NCBI GenBank assembly: GCA_022316685.1
Contig: JAKJHU010000674.1
Location: 1-64,000 of the forward strand
Origin: Progne subis subis
Taxonomy: Eukaryota > Chordata > Aves > Passeriformes > Hirundinidae
Direction of reading: 5' to 3'
Length of the DNA: 64,000 nt
Positions within the stretch are counted from its first letter, which is position 1, and each line of letters begins with the position of its first letter. The notes below the pieces were generated by a model. It saw nothing but the letters and a program-made list of their open reading frames with translations, did not search any database and had not been told where the DNA came from. The position numbers and the translations under genes are program-made. Below are positions 43,021 to 52,707 of this stretch, piece after piece.

Positions 43021-43726
43021 TAGCCTCGTGTTCAGTTAATTTAATTTGATCTCCACCAGTAAGGGACACTTGGAAGACATACTCTGTCTCTGATTCTTGT
43101 GGGAGGTGGCTGTATTCCTTTTTTAGCTTAGCCAATTCAGTAGCGCTGTATGGTATATGTTTGGTTGTGATATGTGGCTCAATATCTTCATCATTTATGT
43201 AATTGTATTCTGTTTTAACCAAGGGTCTCAAGTGAGGACAGCAGATTTCCCCGCAGTTTTTGACTGCTTCAAGTTCCTTATGGGGATAAATTTGTTTAAT
43301 GTGAGGAGTTTCCTTCTCCTCTGTTTCCATAGAGGAATCAACATTATAGGAGTTTTTAACATGTTCCTCTCTAAGGGCAGCTCTCAGTGCATAGATCTCA
43401 TTCCTTTCTTCATTTAATTGTTTTTGCAAAATTTCAACTAGGTTTTGAAGGGAGTCTATTATAGCTTTTTCCTCACTTCTTCGCTTAAAGCGACTTTCTA
43501 CAGCTGCTGAAAGACAGGCTCCCAAAACCGAGCAGAGGATACTTTTGTTTTTGCCCAGTTTAAATCTTGTTTCATGTTGTAAAGAGCATACTCTATCAAC
43601 AATGTTTTCCAAATTAAACCAATTACTTTGTGCCCATTCTTCTCCTCCCGGAGAAGGCTTGGCATTGTGTTTAGCAAGTAATGCATAAAATACAGCTTTG
43701 TATTTTGTACTAAGATTTTCAGTCAT
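42980..43726 (-). CDS. gag: ERV-B gag, N-terminal part (open, 248 codons)
   Basis: The frame begins at ATG 43726 and has a coiled-coil-like helical stretch (residues 90-120, rich in Glu, Leu, Arg) and a segment SLTGGDQI then GYWGHG near the end that leads into capsid. No N-terminal glycine, so no myristoylation. It resembles gag of avian class II/III elements by general pattern. A frameshift near its end separates it from the capsid part. Confidence 0.75.
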   Translation of the reverse strand: MTENLSTKYKAVFYALLAKHNAKPSPGGEEWAQSNWFNLENIVDRVCSLQHETRFKLGKNKSILCSVLGACLSAAVESRFKRRSEEKAIIDSLQNLVEILQKQLNEERNEIYALRAALREEHVKNSYNVDSSMETEEKETPHIKQIYPHKELEAVKNCGEICCPHLRPLVKTEYNYINDEDIEPHITTKHIPYSATELAKLKKEYSHLPQESETEYVFQVSLTGGDQIKLTEHEANGYWGHGSFLTNR

Positions 43727-44173
43727 TTTGTGAAGGGATCAAAACCACAACAGGGAGGAAATACTTAGTTACACACATACACAGCTCGGCTGTGTCTCCC
43801 TTCGCTTCCCTGAGTGGGTGAAGAGACAAAATCTGCCTGGGAGGCCCTGCTTAGTTTGTTCAGGTTGTCCCTTCCTTCCCAGACAGTCCAGAGACACACA
43901 AACACAAAAACAGTTTCCCCTTTTTGCACTAAGAGATCTTTTGTGAAATTCTGAAGACAGAACCCTCAATTGAGTATGGGGATGCTTATCACTTAGGCGT
44001 GTGCAGTTTGCGGGAAATTCGAGTCGCCCCCCTTGCTTTCTAGCTCTGTTCAACCCTTTCGGGAATGACAGGCTAGGTGCGGCTGGAGCGAAACGTCCTT
44101 CCCCTATTACAGACTACACACAACCCTGCAAACCCCTCTGTCTATCAGAATCCTGTCCGTGACGCCAATTTAA
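43727..44173 (-). other. ERV-B 5' leader
   Basis: About 450 bp between the 5' LTR and the gag ATG. Contains the primer site next to the LTR. No gene. Confidence 0.7.
44148..44167 (-). promoter_or_regulatory. ERV-B primer binding site, tRNA-Ser-like
   Basis: Viral-sense TGGCGTCACGGACAGGATTC starts six bases from the LTR. TGGCGT and CAGGATTC agree with the complement of a vertebrate tRNA-Ser 3' end, with mismatches in between. Confidence 0.55.
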
Positions 44174-45045
44174 TGTCACGATCCGCTCGGACGAGCGGGG
44201 GTCGTGATGGTTCGTTTTCTGATCTCAGAGTGCAAAACACAACACAGAGGGGATTTCAGCATTAAAACAAATGCACCTTTTATTGATTGACCATAGCAAA
44301 ATGCGATAGAAGGATTAAGAGTGAGAGAGAGAGAGAGAGAGAGAGGAAAGGGGGGATATAGCTACCAAACGTGGAGACGGAGTCCTCGTGGTCCGGTCGA
44401 TGGGTCCGCCTGTCACGTCGGGGAGAGGCGCTCTCCAAATCTCTGGTTAACTCAGGGGTTTTTATTATAGTCCTCAGTCACGGGGGGAACAGGTAAGTGT
44501 TGAAGCTCCCGAGGGGGAACAGGTAGTTCATGTTCTTAGCAGTAAGTGAGAGCCATTGTCTTCTTGGTCCAACGATCACGCCTCCAGGCAAACATCTCGC
44601 TTTTGTTGAGTCAGCCCCAGCCCCCTGTATTGGGGTTGTCGGGGTCTGATGTCTCAGTCCTTGAGAGGGGCTTCATATAGGGGTCTCAATCTCAGTCCTT
44701 GGAAGGGGGTTTTTATCTCTGTCTGTCACGGTGGTTGCGAAGCAGATGAAGGATTTTCCGTGGGGGACCACCAAAGTTACCCCAGAAAGTTCCCTTGGCC
44801 AAGAGGTGGGGAAATTCATAGGCTATTGTCGTGAAGCAGGGACCGTGAAGCAGGTGTAATCTTCAGGTACAGAACTACCATTACACTGCTCAAAGCCAGT
44901 GTACCGTGGCGTGGTGACACAGGAAAATGCACCTGCAGACGATTGGCAAGCATCCACCTCGAGCAGGCCAGAACTGCAGTGGGGTCCTCGGGGTCCTTAT
45001 GACGATCATGAGGCAAATGAAGGGAACTTCAGACAGACTCTTACA
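44174..45045 (-). repeat. ERV-B 5' LTR
   Basis: Near-identical partner of 38198-39100; differences are mostly in the GA microsatellite and the 13-bp repeat number, with only a handful of substitutions. This similarity points to a fairly recent insertion. Confidence 0.93.
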
Positions 45046-45050
45046 CACGG

Positions 45051-45629
45051 TTCTAAGATATTTTCTTTTAAAAGATGCTCAATTACTGAAGCTAGCCCTT
45101 TCTTTCCTTCTGGTGACATTGGGTATTGCTTAACTCTGATGGCAGGGGTATCTTTTTGCATTTCTATCTTAATGGGAGGGATATCTAAACACCCATATTT
45201 TCCCTCTGTAGCCCACACTTCTGGATTTATCTCTTGTATATCCCCTTGGGTCAGTTTCATGATATGCACAACCATTTTTCCATCTTTTGGGATAACTCCT
45301 ACCCCGAGCTGCACTTGTAAGTCTCTGCCTAGTAAATTGGTTTCTGTATGTGGTAAATAAAGAAAATCAGCTACACAGTGCTTTGAGTTCCCTTTAATCT
45401 CTACTCCTTCAACTATTAATGCTCGAAAGGGCCTCCCTTCAGCCCCTAACACTTCACAAGTTTTTGTCCCGATTGTTACCCCTGTTGGTAATTTCCTTAA
45501 ACTCGACCTATCAGCTCCTGTGTCTACTAAGAATTCATATTCTTCACTTTGGGGCCCCACATCAAAGTTTACTAGAGGCTCATCTTGTTGTTCTATTGGG
45601 TCCCCTACTTTATAGAGCCTCTGACACCC
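45051..45629 (-). CDS. pro: ERV-A protease and start of RT
   Basis: The frame continues after the gag UAG without a break. It holds the aspartic protease signature LVDTGAD near 45530, the later block LLGRDL near 45335, and then the first part of RT with KQYP and ILEPC, where the ERV-B insertion cuts in. All protease hallmarks are intact, unlike ERV-3 protease with its Asn. Protease cleaves the gag and pol polyproteins. Confidence 0.9.
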
Positions 45630-45632
45630 CTA
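45630..45632 (-). promoter_or_regulatory. Gag UAG stop, likely readthrough site to pro-pol
   Basis: The gag stop is UAG followed by GGG, and the frame stays open into protease. Gammaretroviruses make gag-pol by suppressing exactly such a UAG with help of a downstream pseudoknot. The pseudoknot was not checked. Confidence 0.75.
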
Positions 45633-47570
45633 ATCCTCCCCTTTCAGCACCCTCTCCAGGGCATCTTGCTCCCTTGCAATAGCCTCATCAAGTGATAATT
45701 TCTTACAATCCCTTTTTAAATGCCCTATTTCACCACAGTAATAACAAGTTCTATTCTCTCCTGGGTTACTTCTTTTTAAATTCACCCACGGTGGTACTAT
45801 GGGTGACTTTGGTTCTTTAAATGAGAGTCTTGGTCCTCCCTCACTAGATTTCCAGGAGGAGTTTTTCTGGTTTTCTGCTACTCCAGTACTTTCCCTTGCT
45901 ACAGCTACCATAATGCGAGCCTTGGCTTTAGCTTTTTCTTCTTCTCTCCTCAGGTAAACTCTTAAGGCTTCTTTTAATAATTCATTAATACTTTTCTCCT
46001 GCCAATCTTCAATTTTTTCTAATTTTCTCCGTATATCTGGCCATGACTTTGTTACAAACTGCACTTTTAGAATTTCTTGTCCCTCAGGACTATCAGGGTC
46101 TATGCTTGAATAGAATTGAAAATTTCTTTTTAATCGATTTAGCCAAGTGGCAGGAGTCTCATCTTTTTCTTGGGACCCATCAAAAGCTAATTTAGTATTA
46201 TTCCCTCTGGAGACAGATTCTCTTATACCTCTTACTATCAAGGACCTATAGTCTCTCATATTTTGTCTTTCTTCTTCTCGATTTGGGTCCCACCCTGGGT
46301 CAGTTATCGGTAATTTATGATCTCCAGGTGGCCCCAACCTATTTTCCCTTTCCCAGATTCTGATACTTGCTGTTCTAATCATTCGTATTTCCTCAGGGGA
46401 GAACAAGATGTTTAATATAGAATTCAACTCTCCCCATGTATAAACACTGGGCCCAAGGAATTGGTCTACCTGTGTGGCACTACCTATGGGATCTTCAACT
46501 AAATTTCCTAGCTCTTTCTTAAATCCTCTTACCTCAGAGGCTGTTAATGGGGCATTTACAAATCCCACTCCTCCAATTACTCCTCCCATAGGCACTTCCC
46601 TGAGGGGAAAAAGTTTTCCTGGCTTTAAGGCTTTTGACCTTGTGTTACAATAGGGTCCTTCACTTACATTATTAACTGATAACACTGGCTGAGTTACAAA
46701 TTCCTGGGGAATTCCAGGAGAACGGGATGACTCATGGGAGTCTGTAGGGGTTTTGGTTAACTCCCAAGTAGGGGGTGGCAGGGGAATTACTGTAGGTGAG
46801 GGGGAGGTAGTAAAATCTGTAGGGGGAGAAACAGAGGATGGTACTGTGGGAGGAAGGGGGGCTAGGGAAGAGGTTGTGTTTTGGGAAACTGAAGGGGTTA
46901 TAACTGGGGCTAAAGAACCTTGACTATTGGAAGGAGGTGGCAAAGGGGCTGTTGGGAGAGAAGGGGGAGAAGGTACTAAGGACTGGGGAGGAGAGGTGTT
47001 AAGGAGGGGTGATGATGGAACCACTGGGGGAAGAGGAGGAGAGGGTTCTGAAGGAGTTTGAGTTTGACTCGGGGAAGTTAGTAGGGGAACTGGGACAGGA
47101 TTTTGAGGGACTTGGGGCACCTCTGGGTAAATTGGAGGGGGTAAATGGTCTAAAGGGTCCCATCTTTGATTAGTTTCTGTTCTTTCCTCTTTCTGTTCCT
47201 TTCTTTCACACTTTTCTTTTTCTTTTAATTTGCAGACTTTTATATTCTCTTTACTTGTGGCTCTCTTTTGCCAACAAGCAGCATAAGCTAACTGGTTTAC
47301 GTCTAGATCTTCCTGAGTTCTTAGGTACTGGTTTAACTGATAGCACATCCACTCATCATGTGTTCCAAACCATGGCCACTCTCCTGGTAATTTTAATTTT
47401 GGCCAGACTTCTGTGCAATAAAACACCATTTTAACCTGATCTAGTCCTTTTGTGGCCTCTAAAGAATCCCATTTAGCTAAAAGTTGTTCTAAGGGACTAC
47501 CGGGTGGAATACTCTTTACTTTGTTATTGTCCTTTTGGGATTTCTTTTTCTTACTAGTACATTGTCCCAT
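45630..47570 (-). CDS. gag: ERV-A gag polyprotein (open, 646 codons)
   Basis: I chose the ATG at 47570 because it gives MGQCTSKKKK, the myristoylation signal and basic patch of matrix, although the frame is open 23 codons further. Domains in order: matrix (1-130), a long Pro/Ser/Thr-rich region with PPIY late motif near residue 150, capsid from about residue 320 with LFPLREVP and DQFLG, and nucleocapsid with one CCHC knuckle (CYYCGEIGHLKRDC) near residues 609-622. It ends in UAG. Gag builds the viral core at the plasma membrane. No lesion was seen over the whole length. Confidence 0.93.
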   Translation of the reverse strand: MGQCTSKKKKSQKDNNKVKSIPPGSPLEQLLAKWDSLEATKGLDQVKMVFYCTEVWPKLKLPGEWPWFGTHDEWMCYQLNQYLRTQEDLDVNQLAYAACWQKRATSKENIKVCKLKEKEKCERKEQKEERTETNQRWDPLDHLPPPIYPEVPQVPQNPVPVPLLTSPSQTQTPSEPSPPLPPVVPSSPLLNTSPPQSLVPSPPSLPTAPLPPPSNSQGSLAPVITPSVSQNTTSSLAPLPPTVPSSVSPPTDFTTSPSPTVIPLPPPTWELTKTPTDSHESSRSPGIPQEFVTQPVLSVNNVSEGPYCNTRSKALKPGKLFPLREVPMGGVIGGVGFVNAPLTASEVRGFKKELGNLVEDPIGSATQVDQFLGPSVYTWGELNSILNILFSPEEIRMIRTASIRIWERENRLGPPGDHKLPITDPGWDPNREEERQNMRDYRSLIVRGIRESVSRGNNTKLAFDGSQEKDETPATWLNRLKRNFQFYSSIDPDSPEGQEILKVQFVTKSWPDIRRKLEKIEDWQEKSINELLKEALRVYLRREEEKAKAKARIMVAVARESTGVAENQKNSSWKSSEGGPRLSFKEPKSPIVPPWVNLKRSNPGENRTCYYCGEIGHLKRDCKKLSLDEAIAREQDALERVLKGED

Positions 47571-48519
47571 TTTCTTTAAACTGAAAAAAATTTCAAAGGT
47601 GCCTTTTACTGACTGGCAACACAGGTTTTTTTCAAGCAAAAAAAATTCTTCAGCTTTTCTCCCTTTACTTCAAATCTCCTGACTTAATTCTTGAACACTT
47701 CAACATAAAACTCCTAAACTTTATGCTTTTCTACTCTTTCCTACACTTTTGCTTTCATTAAGAGAACAAACTCTCTCTCTTTCTACTCACTTTCTCTAAC
47801 CTTCCTCACTTTCTTGGACGCTCACGCTTTACTTACACCAGGGGCTCAGACTCTCTTCTGACCCCTTTGAGGTGAGTCCTAATGACCTCACCCCCTATGT
47901 ACCCCCGCGCCTTGCCTCACCCCTGAGACTCTGGACACGCTTTGCGGCGCACGACAGGGTCCCTAGTACTGGCATCCCCTTCCGGGCCTCAGGACCTTCC
48001 CATGCCTTAGCCCCTGCCAGGCCGGACACCTTCAGTCCGAACCCCGGACTAGACTGCCCTGTCACTAGTACCGTTCCCCTCTTCACTTTTTGAAATGGAG
48101 GTAAGAGGTCAAGACTCCGCACAGGTTACCTGGGGGGGTATCCCTTCCTTGTTTCCAAGGATCAACCCGAGCAGGGCCCGACCCCTTTGCCTTCCACCAG
48201 GACTGGCTTGACTACTTCTCTCCAGCGAAGTCGCCTCGGCAAGAGGGATGAGTGTGTGTTTGCAGGATGCCCGCCTTGCCTCTACATTGACTCCCCACCC
48301 CGGTGTCCTTGGGCTATGGGTTTACGGCCTCCTCCCTGAGACCGCGGCAGCACACCCTCTCCAGTGCGTCTGGCTCAGTCCTGGGAAGCAGGGAGTCTCA
48401 TGAGCTCTCGGCACCTGCAGTGTCTGGGGACACCCTGTCAACCCTGGTACAGTTTTCCCGCCCCTCCAGGGACTCTAACCCCTCCTAGGCTACTCTAGCC
48501 TTTAAGGGGGGGGACTTGC

Positions 48520-48642
48520 CCCCAGTGCGTGCCACTCACACTCTGTTTTCCCCTGCACGCCCGGGGGAGGGGTCTTTCTGCCCCTAATGCGTGCCACTCA
48601 CACTCTGTTTTCCCCTGCATGCCCGGGGGGGGGGTCTTTCTG
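48520..48642 (-). repeat. 61-bp tandem duplication in ERV-A leader
   Basis: Two nearly identical copies, each with GCGTGCCACTCACACTCTG and TCTTTCTGCCCC; the G-run lengths differ. Confidence 0.88.
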
Positions 48643-48947
48643 CCCCTAAGGAGACGCCTCACTCATTAGTTTCTCTCGCTTCCCCCTTTTCCTGGCCGGC
48701 CCCCTCGCGGGAGTTCCGAAACCGCAGTACCGAGGGGTCCACACTCATTTCCGGGGGTCCGAGCTGCCAGCCCCCGACTCTTTCACACTCGCACTCGCAC
48801 GTCTCCTTTACCCGCCGCCGGAATGCTCACCCTCCGGCGCTCCTCCTCGTTGCCGGTCCCAGGCTGCTCCCGCTTGTCCAGCTGTCCCGGAGGTCCGAAG
48901 GGCGAGCGGCCGTCCCGTCCTCGGTCCCTCTTCAGGCGTGGCCAAAT

Positions 48948-48965
48948 CCCGTGGACGAGCCCCCA
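48948..48965 (-). promoter_or_regulatory. ERV-A primer binding site, tRNA-Pro-like
   Basis: Viral-sense TGGGGGCTCGTCCACGGG agrees in its first 13 bases with the complement of the tRNA-Pro 3' end used by murine leukaemia-type viruses; an extra AC then follows. Confidence 0.82.
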
Positions 48966-48970
48966 GAAAT

Positions 48971-49585
48971 TGTTCTGGAAAAAAAATATAATAGAGAGTC
49001 AGAGACTTGCTGGTTTTGTATGTTTCTTTATTATCAAGCTTGGCCTTGGGGGAGAGCTTGCTTGCTCCCTTGGCAACGTGGAGGAGGAGGTACACACAGC
49101 TTCGCTTCACAGCAAAGCTGGGGACTCCCACCCCCCCTCACGGGCTTTTTCCCTTGCCGGGGAGTCCGTTTCGCGTCGCTGATCAGGGGTCGTCCAGCGA
49201 TGGGGGACTCCTTCTCAGGTCACGGCGACTAAATAAAGCTGCTTCGGCGGACCCCTGTACTTTTTGTACTAGTCTAAAATGTGACTACAGTCCTGGATGT
49301 TACTTTGGTTCCTTGCTTTTCAGAGTCTCTTGTTCTTGAGTTGTTCCCAGAATTCCAGTGTTCTTTTTATTTGCATATTCAGACACTATCCGGCAAATGG
49401 GAGCAGAGATACAGGTAATAAGGTGAATTCTTAATTAACAAACAAGTAAATAAGGTGATAAATCAGTATTAAAACAGGAATAAGGCAAATTCTTTATACA
49501 GAAATAGCATTAACAATCTTAATGGAATTACTTAACAATTTAGTAACTAAAACATAGATTATTTGAATAGAATTTATTTATAACA
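48971..49585 (-). repeat. ERV-A 5' LTR
   Basis: Partner of 33852-34470, differing at scattered bases and in the C-run and A-run lengths. It starts TGTTCTGGAAAAAA and ends TTATAACA. Confidence 0.92.
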
Positions 49586-49695
49586 AGAGCATGGTGCTAG
49601 TATCACCGAGGTTGGGGGTTCAATCCCTGTGTGGCCCGTTCACTTAAGAGTTGGACTTGTGGGTCCCTTCCAGCCAAGAATATTCTTTGCATTTG
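49586..49695 (+). mobile_element. tRNA-Ile-headed SINE with CR1-type tail, 5'-truncated
   Basis: AGAGCATGGTGCTAGTATCA, then GGGTTCAATCCC follow the second half of a tRNA-Ile (including the B box), and GAGTTGGACTT with GGTCCCTTCCAGC follow the CR1 3' end. The 5' half of the tRNA head is missing exactly at the LTR border. This design fits the passerine tRNA-Ile/CR1 SINE. Confidence 0.72.
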
Positions 49696-51137
49696 TCCAT
49701 GTGGAGAATAGCTGGTTGGTGTTTTTCTCCCGTTCACCAAACACAAGTAAGGGAACCTTTGGTTACCCCCAGCATTTAAGAGTTCTGGGGTGTTACAGCC
49801 CTGCAGGCTCACAATGGCCTCTTGTTTCCATGAGGCCCCACAGTGTCACACTGGCCCCTTGGTTCCATGGGTCCCAGCAGTGCCACAAAGATCCCCTTGG
49901 TTCCACAACATCCCACAGTGTCACCCATGGCCCCATTCCACATGGTTTATGTGTCAGAGGAGGGGAATTCAGAGCCCTTTTCTCCCCTGTGAGCTGAGGG
50001 TCTGCATTTCCAATGGCCCTGCAGCTGCCAAAGGGGCCTTTTTTGCTCAGCTGAGAACAGTTCTGCTAGTGCCTGTCCTGAACCTGCTTTTCCTGCAATT
50101 GTCCCCAAAGAATCCTAATTATTTGCAGCCCCAGGTCTTGTGTGCGTGCAGGTGTGAGAACTGAGGGATGGAACAGTTCTGCTGTGGGGAAATTCTCATT
50201 TTCTTGATTGTTTTTTACTTGCAGTTATTTTGATTGTTTCTTTGGGGGTTTTGTGCTTTGTTTTGGGATTTTGTTGTTTTGGGGGGGAACTTTTTTGGGA
50301 GTTTTAGGTTTTGTTTTGTTGTTTTTTTATTGGGGGTGGAGGTTTTTTTGTTTCTGTATGTGGTGTATCTGTTGTTTTTGCTTTTGCTTTTGTTTTGTTT
50401 TTAAATTAACTCCCCCCTGTCAGCTCTGGGCAGAGCTCCATAACTCCATCTGACACTTGTCTGTGGCACTGTGGAGGTGGCCAGGGGGACCTTCCCCGAG
50501 CTGTGTGCACAGCAATGCACATCAGCCCAGGCCGGGGGTGCTCAGTGCCCGCTCAGTTTTGCTGTCTGGCTGTGGCTCTGGACGCTTCCCTTGGAGCGTC
50601 TCCAGGCAGGGAACGTTGGAGCTGTCCCCACCGTGGTGTCACAGAGAGGGGAACGCTGGAGCTGCCAGCACAGTGATGTCCCAGAGAGAGGAATGCTGGG
50701 GCTGTGCTACTCCTTGCCCAGCCCCAAGAGCTCTGGCAGCACCTGGAGGAAACACAAAGGCTGAGTTGGGAGGGAGGCAGCAGGATCATGGAGTCCAGAC
50801 CCCGGACCTGCACAGAAAGGCCAAGAGTGGCAGCCTGGACTTCCCAGGAGCGGTGTCCAAAGGCTCCTGGAGCTTTGGCCACCTCACAGCTGCGAGCATT
50901 GCAGTGATCGCAGAGCTCTGGGGAAAGGTCCCGGCCCTGGCTTGGGGCTGGGCCAGTGGCCCAGGGAGCAAATCAACTTGCAGCTGCTGCCCCAGAGCAG
51001 GGAAGAGCAGGAATTGCTGGCTGGGAGAGACTCTTGCCAAGGGCCTGCAGCGCCAGGACACAGGCCATGGCTGGACACTGCTTGGGGCCAGGGTGAGCTG
51101 GGATGTGGGGATGGACTTGTTCCCTGGGAGGGCGGTG
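49696..51137. other. Unassigned stretch between ERV-A and copy B
   Basis: Short repeats with CCCATGGTTCCA-like units near 49850-49940, then a T/G-rich tract near 50190-50400, then GC-rich DNA leading into copy B. The 242-codon plus-strand frame (50457-51185) shows no domain and low complexity and is not called as a gene. Confidence 0.5.
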
Positions 51138-51225
51138 GGGCCCTGGCACAGAGTGGGCGGAAAAGCTGCGGCTGCCCTGGAATGACTGGAAGTGTCCAAG
51201 GGCTGGTTGGAGGGGACTTCCTGCC

Positions 51226-51307
51226 CGGATGGGATGGGATGGGATGGGATGGGATGGGATGGGATGGGATGGGATGGGATGGGATGGGATGGGATGGGAT
51301 GGGATGG
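51226..51307 (+). repeat. (GGGAT)n pentanucleotide microsatellite, copy B
   Basis: This is the duplicate of the array at 89-170, of about the same length, at the equivalent place in copy B. Confidence 0.95.
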
Positions 51308-51680
51308 ATCAGTCTAATATGCTGATTGCAGTGTGGAGGTGGTGTGAAAGTTGGGAGGGGTAGGGATTGCAGTGGGGGATGGGGTGGTTTGGGCTCTTGG
51401 AGTAGGGGAGTAGAGGGAGGGAAAGCAAGAAGCAGTTTTTAATGACTGCGGGTGCTTTTAAGAATTTTGGGGCCTGAAAGTGTCTTGTGGGAGGTTGCCA
51501 TGAAATTGGGAAGGCTGAGTTTAAGGTGCTGTGCAGGGGTGAGGTGGAGTGGCAGTGATTTTGGGAGGATAAGGGTACCTGCTCCCAAGAAAGAAAGAAA
51601 GAAAGGAAGGAAGAAAGAAAGAAAGAAAGGAGAGAGAGAGAGAAGGAAAGAAGGAAGCAAAAAGGGAGGAAGGAAGGAAG

Positions 51681-52517
51681 AAATGAAGCTCTATATGTCT
51701 AATTTAATAAGCAACAAAGTTGAATTTAGCAGCCATGCAATTTTATTTAAGTAGCATTTTATAATCTATCATGTGCAAAAAAAATTGGCATTGATTTATT
51801 AAAGATAAGTACTTTTTGGACAAAGCATAAGCAAAACCGACTGGGGTATGGAGGGGGGTTTCTCACCCCACCTCACGTGCAAAACAAAGTAATCCAACTT
51901 AAACTCATATACTGTGTGCTAATACATATTCATTAATATTTCTCGTAAATCTCCTATTTTTAATTTGTAAAATCTCCGTCACTATACTACATAGTGCATG
52001 TTCCACTTGTTGTTAGGGGGTCTTCTTGGGTTTTTGGTGGTCTTCTTCAGATGAAGGCTCATCATCTTCCTCTTGTCCTATGAATAACCTTACTGGTTGC
52101 GCATGCACTCTGAGTTTTGTGATATACATAACTAAGCATTATGTTCCAAAAAGTAATTATTTCATGGATCAAACCACCACCCAAACTCCCCACCTTGGAA
52201 TAGTCCCAACACTGTCCATCTCAAGGCCAGTTCTATCCTAAGACATCCTGTATCCCATAACATCTGCAAGGGGCCCATCTCCGGACCTTGGAGTAGTCCC
52301 AGCTTTGGCCAATCCAGCTTTGAAACTCTTGCTTATCTCAAACTGCATCCTGTATCTTATTTTTCTCATGTAGCATCTGCCAAGGGGCCCATCTGCTTTG
52401 TAACACTACCCACATCTACTTTTTCCTTTACTACTTTATAACAACGATTTTCTAAAATACATATTTCTAAAATATTAATATAGTTACAATTAGCATGAAT
52501 CATTTTCATTTGTTACA
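51681..52517 (-). repeat. ERV-1 copy B 3' LTR
   Basis: It begins AAATGAAGCTC directly after the purine tract, as in copy A, and ends CATTTGTTACA next to a polypurine tract with GGGGG. Confidence 0.87.
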
Positions 52518-52707
52518 ATTTCCCCCATTTCTCTTTTTAATCATATTGATTCATGCTTTTTTATTAAAACTGAATCTCGATTTCTTCTATATTCCCAATA
52601 ATCCAGGTTTTCACGCTCTCTCATTTCAGCCTCTAACTTTTCTAACATCTCCCGTGCTCCATCAAGCTTTTCTCATTCCTTCTCAAATTTGCTTGACATC
52701 TCTTGTG

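Larger units (their letters stand above)
38198..45045 (-). mobile_element. ERV-B: nested provirus, class III-like with env
   Basis: LTRs of 903 and 872 bp (38198-39100, 44174-45045) start TGTCACGATCC and end CTCTTACA on the plus strand. The direct repeat CACGG stands at 38193-38197 and 45046-45050, the target duplication made on insertion into the ERV-A RT gene. The interior holds gag, a shortened pol fused to gag, and env. The RT with YIDDIL and the sequence around it resembles avian ERVL-like elements, and a 5-bp duplication agrees, but the class is not certain. Integrase, RNase H and protease are missing. Confidence 0.92.
47571..48970 (-). other. ERV-A 5' leader, 1.4 kb
   Basis: Between the LTR and gag. 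GC-rich near the LTR with a 61-bp tandem duplication (about 48520-48642) around GCGTGCCACTCACACTCTG. Plus-strand frames have no support. Expected to contain packaging and donor signals. Confidence 0.65.
33852..49585 (-). mobile_element. ERV-A: gammaretrovirus-like provirus, host to ERV-B
   Basis: LTRs of 619 and 615 bp (33852-34470 and 48971-49585) bound leader, gag, pro, pol and a remnant of env on the minus strand. The primer site is tRNA-Pro-like, as in murine leukaemia-type viruses, and gag ends in a UAG with pro-pol in the same frame. ERV-B (38198-45045) lies inside reverse transcriptase. Host flanks do not show a target duplication: GCCTG on the left, AGAGC on the right. Gag is fully open, so this is the youngest-looking coding element in the window, although env is largely deleted. 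Confidence 0.92.

Noticed and set aside
43769..44053. 94-codon minus-strand frame in the ERV-B leader
   Set aside because: It precedes gag in the untranslated leader and has no recognisable feature.
49586..49640. Possible tRNA-Ile gene
   Set aside because: Only the second half of the tRNA is present and it continues into a CR1-type tail; it is a SINE fragment.
50457..51199. 242-codon plus-strand and 137-codon minus-strand open frames
   Set aside because: No domain, low complexity, overlapping on both strands; may be noncoding single-copy DNA.
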